64,000 bases of DNA from Chengkuizengella axinellae (lineage in GTDB: Bacteria; Bacillota; Bacilli; Paenibacillales; KCTC-33759): the NCBI RefSeq assembly GCF_030730905.1, contig NZ_JAVAMP010000007.1:124001-188000 (forward strand), in the 5' to 3' direction. The notes under the pieces are model-generated. The model saw only the letters and a list, made by a program, of their open reading frames with translations. It was not told the DNA's origin and made no database searches. The translations under genes were made by a program, and so were the position numbers. Shown one piece after another: positions 35,159-44,538 of the stretch. Each line of letters starts with the position of its first letter. Within the stretch, counting starts at the first letter, position 1.

Positions 35159-36109
35159 CTACTTTACTTTATTTTCATGAATATAATCCAACACCTGCTG
35201 ATAATCCTTATTCACGTCACTAAAAGTTGCATAGTTTTTAGCAGATGAAAACCATTCTAATGTAGTAGGCTTCCTACCTTTCAACGCTTTTAATAAACTA
35301 TCATTCGTTAATGGCAATAACTCTCCTACTTCCAATGATTTCTGCAAAACGACATCAATCGCATCCTGGATGACTTGTCCGAGGTCTGCACCTGAAAAAT
35401 GATTCGTTTTTTTAGCTAGTTTATTTAAGTTTAAAGATTCCTGAGGTTTCCCTTGTGCTTTTAACGAAAGAATCGTTTCTCTTTCCTCCAATGTTGGAGG
35501 TGGAATAAACACCAAATGATTGAATCTTCCAGGTCTTCTCAAAGCAGGATCAAGGTACCAAGGTGTGTTAGTAGCTCCAATCACATAAACTTGTTCATTA
35601 AAGGAATGAAGACCATCCAATTCTATTAATAATTGATTAACCAGCATTCTCTCATGATGCTGCCTCATGTTATGTCGGTTGCCACCTAAAGCATCTAATT
35701 CGTCTATAAAAAGAACACAAGGTTTCTGCTCCCTTGCTTTTTCAAATACATCATGAAGGTTATGCTCACTCTGTCCTACATACATTGATAAAATGGCTTG
35801 AAGTTCAAGGTGAACAAAATTGGCATCGATTTCTCCAGCTATCGCTTTTGCCAAGTAGGTTTTCCCACACCCAGGGGGTCCGTACAACAACAAGCTACCT
35901 CCAGCTTCTTTACCGTAAGCCTGAAAAAATTCGGGTTGTTGAAGAGGAAGGATAAAACTCATTTTGATCTTTTTCTTAACCTCATCTAAACCACCCACAT
36001 CCTCAAACGTTTCCTTTGGTTGCGACGATTCTATCAGCGTATTTTTATCTTTATCAAACTGAATGACTTTTAAGTTTTTCCGTTTTTCATTTTTATCTTT
36101 TGAAGACAT
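35159..36109 (-). CDS. Single-domain AAA ATPase (Cdc48/FtsH-like core)
   Basis: About 316 residues. AAA core: FEDVGGLDEVKKKI, Walker A GPPGCGKTYLAKAIA, Walker B CVLFIDELDALGG, sensor 1 VIGATNTPW, arginine fingers in ALRRPGRFNHL, and NHFSGADLGQVIQDAID in the lid. No protease or membrane domain is fused, unlike FtsH. The N-terminal ~40 residues are charged. I use ATG 36109 with GGAGG 8 bases upstream rather than the GTG at 36118. It is paired with a membrane TPR protein; a remodelling or unfoldase role is inferred only from the fold. Confidence 0.85.
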   Translation of the reverse strand: MSSKDKNEKRKNLKVIQFDKDKNTLIESSQPKETFEDVGGLDEVKKKIKMSFILPLQQPEFFQAYGKEAGGSLLLYGPPGCGKTYLAKAIAGEIDANFVHLELQAILSMYVGQSEHNLHDVFEKAREQKPCVLFIDELDALGGNRHNMRQHHERMLVNQLLIELDGLHSFNEQVYVIGATNTPWYLDPALRRPGRFNHLVFIPPPTLEERETILSLKAQGKPQESLNLNKLAKKTNHFSGADLGQVIQDAIDVVLQKSLEVGELLPLTNDSLLKALKGRKPTTLEWFSSAKNYATFSDVNKDYQQVLDYIHENKVK

Positions 36110-36256
36110 CTGGCACACCTCCGAGTAAGTGCAATAGTAAAAATTTGTTTATTGATATTATACTAGATGCGTAAGAATAAATATATTTAATTATGATCAT
36201 AAGTCGTATAATTATATTTGGTAGTTTTTGAGAAATGTATATATAAGCGTTTGATT

Positions 36257-36583
36257 CTAGTTGAGGAAAAAAACAACAATGGCCATTAAAAAAATAGTCA
36301 TTGACATGAGAAAAAAACTGGAGGATTGACGCATTCTCGATACTCGATCTTCTCTTGTATCCCTTTGAAAATTTACAATATGTTGATGGTGCCGTTCAAG
36401 TCCACCTGTTTGAGCATTGGAACCTAGAGATGCCACTAGTAAACATATGAAACCAATTATAAACAAAACAACACCTAATGTATCTATTTTTCCTATGGCC
36501 GCAACGATGAATGCTACAATGATCACAATCATCATTCCGTAAAGCATCGGTTTTACAACTCGATTTAATATCCAGCGAAGCAT
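36257..36583 (-). CDS. Small membrane protein, paralogue of the 36618 gene
   Basis: 108 residues with three membrane segments (two near the N-terminus, one at the C-terminus) and a basic cytoplasmic loop TREDRVSRMRQSS. The same loop occurs as TKEDRYSRMRWSK in the neighbouring gene. AAAGGAGTGATG gives the ribosome site. It resembles DUF3899-type proteins in layout, but I am not certain of the family. It is 34 bases downstream of its paralogue, so they likely form one transcript. Confidence 0.6.
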   Translation of the reverse strand: MLRWILNRVVKPMLYGMMIVIIVAFIVAAIGKIDTLGVVLFIIGFICLLVASLGSNAQTGGLERHHQHIVNFQRDTREDRVSRMRQSSSFFLMSMTIFLMAIVVFFLN

Positions 36584-36617
36584 TCAACCATCACTCCTTT
36601 TATATTAAACAGTGTAT

Positions 36618-36926
36618 TCATACTAAAGATATGACCCCAACAATTAAACTTGGTATTGACATCAAAAATAAGTTTTTAGACCATCTCATTCTTGAATATC
36701 TATCTTCCTTAGTTTCATAAGCAAAATTAGCCCTCATACGATCCCCACTAACAGCTGATCCAGAAGTAATAACTGCTAGTACGATAAAAACAATAGCCAC
36801 TATAGAAGTTATGCTTCCGAATGAATTTATTGTACCGGTCATTAAAGAAACGACTAACGTTACAAATAATATTATTACTCCATAAATCAGTGGTTTTAAA
36901 ATTCCATTAAACATCACCTTCAACAT
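36618..36926 (-). CDS. Small membrane protein, paralogue of the 36257 gene
   Basis: 102 residues, same layout as its neighbour: N-terminus MLKVMFNGILKPLIYGVII (neighbour: MLRWILNRVVKPMLYGMMI), two helices, the TKEDRYSRMR loop and a final helix. AAGGAG precedes the ATG. A tandem duplication is evident. Role unknown. Confidence 0.6.
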   Translation of the reverse strand: MLKVMFNGILKPLIYGVIILFVTLVVSLMTGTINSFGSITSIVAIVFIVLAVITSGSAVSGDRMRANFAYETKEDRYSRMRWSKNLFLMSIPSLIVGVISLV

Positions 36927-36963
36927 ACAAATCGCTCCTTAAAAAAGCTTACTTTAAACAAAA

Positions 36964-37016
36964 TTATCACGTTCTACTTGCTTGACTCCCATTGAAAGCA
37001 AGATTCTCTTCATAAT
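36964..37016 (-). repeat. Dispersed repeat family A, divergent copy
   Basis: On the minus strand: AGAGAATC, TTGCTTTCAATGGGAGTC, then AGAACGTGATAA. It shares both ends with other copies but has a changed centre. Only 110 bases from the next copy. Confidence 0.45.
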
Positions 37017-37128
37017 CTATACGCATTTTGAGCCATAAAGTTACATGAGTTGTATTTTTACAAAAAAAGATTCCCAACAATACAAAAAAGGACGCTGTAG
37101 CAGCACTTTTCATTTTCAAAACTTCAAG

Positions 37129-37174
37129 TTATCACGTTCTACAAGACTCCCTCTTCTTCAAGGGGGAATGCTGA
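37129..37174 (-). repeat. Dispersed repeat family A, copy
   Basis: On the minus strand: CAGCATTCCCCC, TTGAAGAAGAGGGAGTCTTG, then TAGAACGTGATAAC. It ends about 10 bases before the stop codon of the gene at 37184. Confidence 0.6.
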
Positions 37175-37183
37175 TACCTAGCT

Positions 37184-37663
37184 CTACTTTGATTCAAACA
37201 CTGTTGCTACAAGACTTCTAGATCCAACAGTCACATCAATTCGGGCAACACATAATACATCCGTACATCTCAACACATATTGATTTATCCCAGGATCAGG
37301 ATTATTATCAATGATCGGGTAATTAGGAAAGTTATTATGTCTATCTACATCATCAGAACTTGTATCGTATTGCATTTGATCATTAATGAGTGCAATTCGC
37401 TGATTATTACGTAAAACTTCATAAGTTACTTGAAAAGGGGTAACATCTTCAGTTGTAGATATATTTACTGCAATTTGAGCCATGGAATCAATACGCACCT
37501 TTGTTTTTCCAGGTTGTTTGACACATACATCAATTGTTAAGACATCTTCAAAAGAACCAGGTGGATCTTTTGGAAGCAGTATAACATCAGGATCAGTAGT
37601 ATCATATGGATCATCCACTGATATACTTTTAGAAACAATAAATGGTCCTTTATTTAATCCCAT
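37184..37663 (-). CDS. Unknown beta-rich protein
   Basis: 159 residues without signal peptide or membrane segment. Alternating hydrophobic strands and D/N/P turns (DPDVILLPKDPPG, KTKVRIDSMAQIAVNIS, FQVTYEVLRNNQRIALIND, VLCVARIDVTVGSRSL) suggest a jelly-roll or beta-sandwich. Two Cys lie in VLRCTDVLC. Such small Cys-containing sandwiches occur in spore-coat or exosporium proteins of bacilli, but I cannot assign it. AAGGAGGAGAAG stands before the ATG. Confidence 0.55.
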   Translation of the reverse strand: MGLNKGPFIVSKSISVDDPYDTTDPDVILLPKDPPGSFEDVLTIDVCVKQPGKTKVRIDSMAQIAVNISTTEDVTPFQVTYEVLRNNQRIALINDQMQYDTSSDDVDRHNNFPNYPIIDNNPDPGINQYVLRCTDVLCVARIDVTVGSRSLVATVFESK

Positions 37664-37948
37664 AATCTTCTCCTCCTTACAAATCGAATTAAAATTATTT
37701 CCTCATGATATGATATGTTCATTGTAAAAGTTTGCTTGGACTCCTATCCGTAGTCCATAGTGTAAATTAATAAAGTGAACCTTCTAAGACCATAAACATT
37801 CCTTATTTTAAGTATAATAATAATCTATTTTAGTTATCTTCAATTATCATTTATGATGGATAAAGAATATATTAGAGGTTGTTCAATCATTTTGGATAAT
37901 CCTATTTATTAAATACATACTAGTTATGATTAGGAGGAGAAAATAATA

Positions 37949-39172
37949 ATGTCCCAAAGAAAACCATCTAGTTTCGTTTCTCATTTGGAATGTCCAAAGT
38001 GCAATAAAACATATAGTGTTGATGAAGTAAACCAATTATGTGATTGTGGAACTCCCGGAACTCCTTTACTTGTAAGGTATGATCTGAAAAAGCTTAAGAC
38101 AGAATGGAGTAAATCCGATTTACTTACAAGAGAGCCTAGCCTTTGGCGCTACCGCGAACTTCTTCCTGTGAAATCTGATGAAAATGTGGTGTCATTAGGT
38201 GAAGGAATGACGCCTTTAATTCCGTTAAAAAAATTAGGTGAAAAGGTAGGTATGCCGAACCTATTGTTAAAAGATGAAGGAACTATTCCATCAGGATGTT
38301 TCAAGGCTCGTGGAGCAGCAGTAGGTATATCCAAAGCAAAAGAACTTGGTATCAAATCTTTAGCCATGCCTACAAATGGAAATGCAGGTGGAGCATGGTC
38401 CCTATATGCAGCTAGAGCTGGTATTGAAGCGAACATTGTGATGCCAATCAAAGCACCAAAAATTACAAGAAGTGAAACTGCTATTGCAGGTGCTAAGTTA
38501 TATTTAGTTGACGGATTGATTAGTGATGCAGGTAAAATTGTAGGACGAGCAGTACAAAAAAATAATTTTTTTGATGCTTCCACGCTAAAAGAGCCGTATC
38601 GTATTGAAGGTAAAAAAACAATGGGGTTAGAAATTGCAGAGCAACTCGATTGGGAAGTACCTGATGTCATTCTATATCCAACTGGTGGTGGCGTAGGTAT
38701 TATTGGTATATATAAAGGACTGAAAGAGCTCCAGGAAATTGGATGGATTGGGGAAAAGATGCCTCGTCTAGTTGCAGTTCAGGCTACAGGTTGTGCTCCA
38801 ATCGTAAAAGCCTGGGAAGAAAACAAAAAAGAATCCGACATGTGGGAGGACGCAGATACATTAGCTTTCGGTATCAATGTACCAAAAGCAATTGGTGATT
38901 TTCTAGTATTAGAGTCTATATATGAAACAGATGGCTGTGCAGTTGCCATTGATGATGAAACCATTGTAAAATGTCAAGAAGAAATTGCTTCTATTGAAGG
39001 ATTATTCGTATGTCCTGAAGGTGCTGCTAATTTGGCTGCAGCTAAAAAATTAAGAGAAGACAACTGGATTAAAGAAGAGGAAAAGGTTGTATTGCTTAAT
39101 ACTGGGGCTGGAATAAAATATCCTTATGATCCTGGTAAACCTGCTATTCTTCAACCTGACGAAGATATTTAA
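37949..39172 (+). CDS. thrC: Threonine synthase
   Basis: 407 residues, a PLP enzyme converting O-phosphohomoserine to threonine. The N-terminus has a zinc-ribbon-like CPKC...CDC pair. The PLP lysine is in PSGCFKARGAAVG, the phosphate loop is TGGGVGI, and SLGEGMTPLIPL is the typical substrate region. The zinc-ribbon form is common in archaea and some bacilli. AGGAGG precedes the ATG. It stands alone with its own terminator, away from hom and thrB. A cysteate-synthase-like side role cannot be excluded. Confidence 0.85.
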   Translation: MSQRKPSSFVSHLECPKCNKTYSVDEVNQLCDCGTPGTPLLVRYDLKKLKTEWSKSDLLTREPSLWRYRELLPVKSDENVVSLGEGMTPLIPLKKLGEKVGMPNLLLKDEGTIPSGCFKARGAAVGISKAKELGIKSLAMPTNGNAGGAWSLYAARAGIEANIVMPIKAPKITRSETAIAGAKLYLVDGLISDAGKIVGRAVQKNNFFDASTLKEPYRIEGKKTMGLEIAEQLDWEVPDVILYPTGGGVGIIGIYKGLKELQEIGWIGEKMPRLVAVQATGCAPIVKAWEENKKESDMWEDADTLAFGINVPKAIGDFLVLESIYETDGCAVAIDDETIVKCQEEIASIEGLFVCPEGAANLAAAKKLREDNWIKEEEKVVLLNTGAGIKYPYDPGKPAILQPDEDI

Positions 39173-39185
39173 ATCAAAAAAATTG

Positions 39186-39215
39186 ATCCGCTACTAATTG
39201 AAGTAGCGGATTTTA
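39186..39215 (+). terminator. Terminator after thrC
   Basis: Perfect 10-bp stem ATCCGCTACT / AGTAGCGGAT followed by TTTATTT. Confidence 0.85.
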
Positions 39216-39288
39216 TTTATTTAAAAAAGAAGGGAGTAAAAACTCTAGAAAGAGCCTCTTAGTGTTTCGTCGATTTGACTCAGAAGAG

Positions 39289-39777
39289 TTACTTTTGATA
39301 TTCAGGGTGTTTTTCTATGTATTTATGTAATTTCTCATTTACTGTGCTTTGTAATTTCCTTCTAAAAAATGAAGTCCATCCGATTAAAAATCCTATAGGT
39401 CCAAAAGCCATCTTTGACCATTTATAAAAATCAAATTCATCTACATGTCTAATAATTTTCCCATCTTGAAATTCAAAAGAAGCATGAATAACATTCGTAA
39501 CCTCTCTTCCCGTTTGTGAAAATGGATACTTAGCGATCCATCTAGCCTGCCCTTTAAAGTTATCCGCCTTCACATTATCAAAGGTAACTTTAACCTGATC
39601 ATTATTTCCAAACAGCATATGCCACATTGCACTGGGTTCCTTCCCTTTTAGATTGGTAAAGGCTGGATCATTAAATGTTGCTTTTTCATGATAACAGGAT
39701 CGAATTGTGGCAAAATCTTTGTTTTGAAAGCTTGTATATAACTTATGGATTAATTCTTCATTCGCATTCGCATTCAC
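39289..39777 (-). CDS. SnoaL/NTF2-like fold protein
   Basis: About 162 residues. The NTF2-like cone fold is indicated by ELIHKLYTSFQNKDFATIRSCYHEKATFNDP and by HVDEFDFYKW near the end; such proteins bind or isomerise small ligands. I place the start at GTG 39777, preceded by GAGGTGATAA. The frame extends to an ATG at 39831, and those 18 residues look weakly like a signal peptide, so an exported form is possible. It is divergent from the catalase-like gene. Confidence 0.65.
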   Translation of the reverse strand: MNANANEELIHKLYTSFQNKDFATIRSCYHEKATFNDPAFTNLKGKEPSAMWHMLFGNNDQVKVTFDNVKADNFKGQARWIAKYPFSQTGREVTNVIHASFEFQDGKIIRHVDEFDFYKWSKMAFGPIGFLIGWTSFFRRKLQSTVNEKLHKYIEKHPEYQK

Positions 39778-40056
39778 ACTTATCACCTCACTAATTAAAA
39801 ATCCTATACAAAAAATTCCTAATATTTTCATTATACACTAACTAAATCCTCCTAATGTTTTTCTTGCATATTTTTTTACTTAACACAAATAATATATGGA
39901 ATAAAATTCAACTATTATAAAGGTATATCCTAAATATCCAAAAAAAGTTTGAAAACAGGTTAGTAATCAACTAATATGTACTATATAGTTACTAATAACT
40001 AATTTTATTCTATACAGGAACTATTTAATCCCTATTATTGATATAAGGAGATCATT

Positions 40057-41070
40057 ATGAAAAATACGTATTCACCAACCAAATTTGAATCCATCCCAGC
40101 TGATGAAGCCTCTGTTATTCAATCTATGCAGAATTTATTGCAGGGGAAAATGGATAGAAGTTATGAAAAAGGTAATACAAAAAGGGATGCGCACCCTAAA
40201 CATCTCGCTTTATTAAAAGCTGAATTTGAAATCGCTTCAAACCTTCCAGAAGAGCTCAAAGTAGGTCTTTTTCAAAAGGAAAAAACTTACTCTGCTTGGA
40301 TCAGAGTGTCCAATGCTAGTGGTACGCCGCAGCCAGACAAAAAGAAAGATTTTCGCGGGTTTGCGATTAAACTAATGGGTGTGGATGGAGAAAAATATCT
40401 TAAAGAGGAGAAACAAACACAAGATTTTGTTCTAATGAGTCATCCGACTATGCCACTTGGCACAGCTAAGTTATTCCATGATGCAGTTTATTATGCGCTT
40501 AAATGGAATCCTCTAGTGTTACTGTTAAATTTCACGTTAACTGGAAAAGGCCACATCTTAAAAGAGTTGAACAAAGGCAAAAAAAATCATACTTCTCCTT
40601 TAGATATCCGTTATTGGAGTACAACGCCTTATTTGTTTGGTGAGAACCAAGTTGTAAAGTATTCTCTTGTTCCTACATCCAGTAATAAAAGTTCATTACC
40701 TAATGAGCTTACCGATACCTATTTAACAGATAATATTGAAAAACACCTTAGAGAACATGATGCCACTTTTGATTTTTTGGTTCAGTTTCAAAAAGATCCC
40801 CTACTCATGCCAGTTGAAGATGCTGCTGTGGAGTGGAAAGAAACCGATTCTCCCTTTATTAAAGTTGCTACATTAAAAATACCTCAGCAGACCTTTAGAA
40901 CTAAAGAAAGAGATGAACTAGCTGAAGAAATGTCATTTTCACCTGGTCATGCATTACTGGAGCATCAACCTATTGGTGGAATTAATCGCGCGCGTGTGGA
41001 GATTTACAAAAACCTGTCCAAATTTAGACATGTTAGAGATAATCGGAAGATGCTTGAGCCGAAGGATTGA
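40057..41070 (+). CDS. Catalase-family heme protein (small, SrpA/catalase-like)
   Basis: 337 residues, shorter than ordinary catalases (~480). The core pieces KTYSAWIRVSNASGTPQPD, FRGFAIKLMG, TQDFVLMSHPTMPLG and the late GHALLEHQPIGGINRAR match the small catalase-like family, whose members bind heme and may act as peroxidases. The expected distal His is probably the one in RDAHPKHLALLKAEF. AAGGAG stands before the ATG. Activity on hydrogen peroxide or organic peroxide cannot be told from sequence. Confidence 0.8.
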   Translation: MKNTYSPTKFESIPADEASVIQSMQNLLQGKMDRSYEKGNTKRDAHPKHLALLKAEFEIASNLPEELKVGLFQKEKTYSAWIRVSNASGTPQPDKKKDFRGFAIKLMGVDGEKYLKEEKQTQDFVLMSHPTMPLGTAKLFHDAVYYALKWNPLVLLLNFTLTGKGHILKELNKGKKNHTSPLDIRYWSTTPYLFGENQVVKYSLVPTSSNKSSLPNELTDTYLTDNIEKHLREHDATFDFLVQFQKDPLLMPVEDAAVEWKETDSPFIKVATLKIPQQTFRTKERDELAEEMSFSPGHALLEHQPIGGINRARVEIYKNLSKFRHVRDNRKMLEPKD

Positions 41071-41202
41071 TTTCTCAATTAGAATAGGAGGAGTATTAAA
41101 CTCCTCCCTATAGCCATTACCATCACTAATGGACATACTAGTTATTTCATACAATTCATTAGCAATTCAATTATTTCCTCAAAAGCATCATATTTAAATT
41201 GT

Positions 41203-41382
41203 TTAATTAAATAACTCTAATGCCTCTTTTAGATGAAGTTCGTCTTCATTATATTTCAAATGTTCAGATATTATTTTCTTGCATTCTGCCTTAGTCTCTT
41301 TTGGTAGATCCTTAGCAATTGGTTCTAGTAACAGATATGACTCATTACTAACTTCATAACTGTTGTCGACAAAATCCCCTCC
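41203..41382 (-). pseudogene. Fragment of an unknown gene
   Basis: An open stretch of ~58 codons on the minus strand reads protein-like sequence (SYEVSNESYLLLEPIAKDLP, KETKAECKKIISEHLKYNED, ELHLKEALELFN) up to TAA, but has no ATG, GTG or TTG near its beginning. A ribosome-site-like AAGGAGG lies just before it, in a different phase to the good frame. I read it as a frameshifted or truncated small gene. The rest of 41071-41392 holds nothing else I can name. Confidence 0.4.
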
Positions 41383-41392
41383 TTAGACCCAA

Positions 41393-41868
41393 CTATACAG
41401 AGTAACTCAAAATTAACTGCTCTCCAATTGGCCCCATCTTCCTCCGATCAGTATCAATGAATCCCGCTTTTTCGTACAATTTCTGTGCAGCCATATTCTT
41501 TTGTTTACCGCTAAAACAATCTCATTACAAAATGGAAATTCTCGATTTACAAAAACCTTTAACTGCTTCATAGCTTTCATTGCATATCCTCTACCTTGTT
41601 GTGAATGATCAATCGAAAGTGCTGCTAGTAACATACCATTTGAATTATCCGTATACTCTTTCACTCTATCACTTGAATGTAACACGAAGAATCCAACTGG
41701 TTCATTGTGATTTACAATAACAATTGGATGTTTCTCATGTGTAACTTCCAACCTCTTCTTTGGCAATGAGGTAAACTGTTCTTGTTCTTTAGGCAGCTCA
41801 AATTCAGATAATGATTGCAGGTATTCAAGCTCATATCGCTTTAAATTTATTTCATCTACTATAATCAT
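41393..41868 (-). pseudogene. GNAT acetyltransferase, frameshifted near the C-terminus
   Basis: The N-terminal ~120 residues are a GNAT domain (PVGFFVLHSSDRV; acetyl-CoA loop SQQGRGYAMKAMKQL). After VLAVNK the frame slips; the other phase continues correctly as NMAAQKLYEKAGFIDTDRR and KMGPIGEQLILSYSV, stopping at 41393. One base is therefore missing or added in the A-rich stretch AACAAAAGAA near 41505. As written the protein ends in an unrelated tail. It is translationally coupled (ATGA) to the dipeptidase gene upstream. Confidence 0.75.
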
Positions 41869-43253
41869 TGTTCAACGTTGCCCTTTCCTAAAGATAAGTA
41901 ATAGTTACTAAGTGCTGCAATTGCCTTTTCAAATTTTTCAACAGACATGTTCTCGTTGATCGAATGTACATTTGATGTAGAGTGGCCAAAGCCAAAACCG
42001 ATTAAAATGGCAGGAATACCGAGTGCTCGATTCATCATTTCAACAGCGGCAATGGTTCCCCCTGCCCGAATAAGCTGTACTGGTTTATCAAACACACTTT
42101 GTAATGAACTTAGTGCTTTTAAAATGTAAGGATGGTCTGGTTGAATAAAAAATGGATCTGAACATTTATTCCACTCTATATCTACTTTTACTCCTACAGG
42201 TGTATTTTCTCTAATGTGTTGATCAATCATAGATTTTAATTGCTCGGCATTTTGATTTGGGACGATACGACAAGTTACTTTCGCTTTTGCTTTTGCTGGA
42301 ATAATACTTTTCACTCCTTCACCTTGGTAGCCGCCCTCAATTCCATTGACTTCTAGCGTCGGTCTAGTCCAAACTCTTTCCAAAAAAGAATACCCTTTTT
42401 CTCCAAAAAGTTGTGTCACACCAATATCCTCTATAAGCTTGTCTTCAGAAAAAGAAATGGATTCTAGGGCTTCCTTTTCTACGTCTGTAAGTCGTTTTAC
42501 ATCCTCATAAAATTTGGGGATTGTTATATATCCTTGGTCATTTTTCATTGAATTTAAAATATGAACCAGTGCATATATCGGATTCTGAACCACCCCTCCA
42601 TAAATACTTCCTGAATGCAAGTCTCGGTTAGGACCTAGAACCGTTAATTCAAATCCAATCATACCTCTTAATCCATGGCAAATCGCTGGAGCTTCTTTCT
42701 TTATTGATGCTGTATCAGAAACAACTAATAAATCAGCTGATAAAAGCGATTTATATTTATCAATGATCTCAGGCATCGTTTTACTTCCAATCTCCTCTTC
42801 ACCCTCTATAATTAACTTTACATTCACAGGTAAAACATTATTCTGTTTAAAAAGAGTTTCTAATGCCTTAAGCTGCATAAATAGCTGTCCTTTGTTATCG
42901 GTTGCTCCCCTGCCGTAAAGATATCCATCTCTAATCTCTGGTTGAAAAGGATGAGATAACCAACCTTCTAAAGATTCTGCAGGCTGGACATCATAATGCC
43001 CATAAATTAACACCGTTGGTTTTCCTTTTTGATGCATCCAATCTGCATATATAGCTGAATATCCCCCACCATTTAAATTTTGAATATTTTCAAATCCGAT
43101 TCTATTTAAATACGTTTTTATGTAATCAGAACAACGCTGCATATCCTTTTCATAAGAACTGTCCGTACTAACACTAGGAATTTCAATACATTGGATTAAA
43201 TCATCTAGCAATCCAATTCTCTCATTCATTTTCAATGATATGTTTTGATCCAT
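41865..43253 (-). CDS. M20 family dipeptidase
   Basis: 462 residues with the full di-zinc site: YGHYDVQPAE (His, Asp), YGRGATDNKGQ (bridging Asp), IEGEEEIGS (catalytic Glu pair), a later Asp in VVSDTAS and His in GFGHSTSNVHS. The inserted dimerisation domain (RDLHSGSIYGGVVQNP) is present. This matches the ArgE/DapE/CNDP-type dipeptidases that cut peptides in the cytosol. A broken LysR-type gene lies divergently upstream and was probably its regulator. Confidence 0.9.
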   Translation of the reverse strand: MDQNISLKMNERIGLLDDLIQCIEIPSVSTDSSYEKDMQRCSDYIKTYLNRIGFENIQNLNGGGYSAIYADWMHQKGKPTVLIYGHYDVQPAESLEGWLSHPFQPEIRDGYLYGRGATDNKGQLFMQLKALETLFKQNNVLPVNVKLIIEGEEEIGSKTMPEIIDKYKSLLSADLLVVSDTASIKKEAPAICHGLRGMIGFELTVLGPNRDLHSGSIYGGVVQNPIYALVHILNSMKNDQGYITIPKFYEDVKRLTDVEKEALESISFSEDKLIEDIGVTQLFGEKGYSFLERVWTRPTLEVNGIEGGYQGEGVKSIIPAKAKAKVTCRIVPNQNAEQLKSMIDQHIRENTPVGVKVDIEWNKCSDPFFIQPDHPYILKALSSLQSVFDKPVQLIRAGGTIAAVEMMNRALGIPAILIGFGFGHSTSNVHSINENMSVEKFEKAIAALSNYYLSLGKGNVEQ

Positions 43254-43376
43254 TTCCTAAAAAACCTCCAATTTTTTCTGTACATTTATTATAATCCTAT
43301 GTTTTTTTATTTAAAAATCAAATTATTAAATACATTCTATTCATTTTTTAAATAATTTAATAACAGTGGTGACATC

Positions 43377-44079
43377 TTGGAATATGAGCAAATGAGAGCA
43401 TTTCTAGCTGTTACACAAGTAAGAAGAATCAAAAACCGTATTACCTTTAATTAAAAGAAGTCTAGAAATTATTGAAGAGTGTCAGCTAAAAGCAAAACTA
43501 GAAGAAAAATATACGGAGCATTTTGTCATTGGCGGAGTCCATTCGATTTGGGACTATTATTTATATTCATATGTAGAACAATTTCAAGCTCAGTTTAAAA
43601 AAGTAGCTTTTCGTCTCGTTACAGATCACACTGGAAATATTACGCAATCTATACTAGATGGAACAACTGACTTAGGGGTAGTGTATTCCCCACCTCAACA
43701 TCCAGATATTGAGATTATCACTTGGAAAGAAGAAACCTTTAAACTAATTGCTTCAAAAGAATTAAACCTATCAAAACATCAAGTAAATTTAAAAGGACTG
43801 AACAAGTATTCATTTATTTATCAAGAGTGGGGTGGCGAATTTCATGATTGGTTCCATAAGGAAGCAGGAAAAAACTTTCTCCCTTCTTTAGAGGTAGGTC
43901 ATGCTCATTTATTATTGGAGCTAGTTAGTAATAATAAGGCGATGTGTTTTATTTTAGATTCCATCCAATACAAAGCTGTCAGTCCTCCACCAATTCAAAA
44001 GCTGTACATTATATATTCTAAGAAAAATAGCAAAAAGCTTTTGATTCAAGGTTTAGTAAATAAATTAATGCATAATTAG
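43377..44079 (+). pseudogene. LysR-type regulator with deleted helix-turn-helix
   Basis: The first codons (LEYEQMRAFLAVTQ) are the start of a LysR helix-turn-helix domain, but after TQ the sequence jumps to PLIKRSLEIIEECQ, the linker helix, in another frame, so ~45 residues of DNA-binding domain are gone. The effector domain is nearly complete (HFVIGGVHSIWDYYLYSYVE, NITQSILDGTTDLGVVYSPP, and on to 44079). An internal start at 43681 exists but would give only the C-terminal part. Divergent to the M20 dipeptidase gene. Confidence 0.75.
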
Positions 44080-44162
44080 ATAAAACAAGTCAGTTTACAA
44101 TGATCACTCAAAACGCTTGCAATCAATGTAGAGAGCAAGCGTTTTGAGTATGTATACCATGA

Positions 44163-44504
44163 TTATTTATCATTCGTTAAATCAAGAATTCTAATGACAT
44201 TGTTTGAAACATCATTAAATATTGCGTATCTTCCTGGAGGAATATCCATAGGTTCCTTTACGAAGGTTAAAGTATCTTTATTCTCTGCAAAGAATTTATC
44301 CACATTATCTACTACAAACAATCCGCCAGGCGGCAAACCAATTTCATCATCCTCAATCATTAATTGCACATCTGTACCTGGCATTTGAAGAGCTATAGTA
44401 TGATTTCCTTCTCTCCATGCTTCCTCAAATCCTAACTGATCTCGATAAAATTTCAGTGATTCCTTTATATTTTCTACGGGTTGCACTAAAAAAGCTAATT
44501 TCAT
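44163..44504 (-). CDS. VOC family protein
   Basis: 113 residues from ATG 44504, which has GGAGAGGT 4 bases upstream. MKLAFLVQPVENIKESLKFYRDQLGF is the VOC opening, but the first His is absent, and no clear metal triad is seen (NNVIRILDL at the end), so it may be a non-catalytic binding protein. It is divergent from a TetR gene and likely under its control. Confidence 0.7.
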   Translation of the reverse strand: MKLAFLVQPVENIKESLKFYRDQLGFEEAWREGNHTIALQMPGTDVQLMIEDDEIGLPPGGLFVVDNVDKFFAENKDTLTFVKEPMDIPPGRYAIFNDVSNNVIRILDLTNDK

Positions 44505-44538
44505 TCCAACCTCTCCTTTAACATTATTTTCTAAAAAC

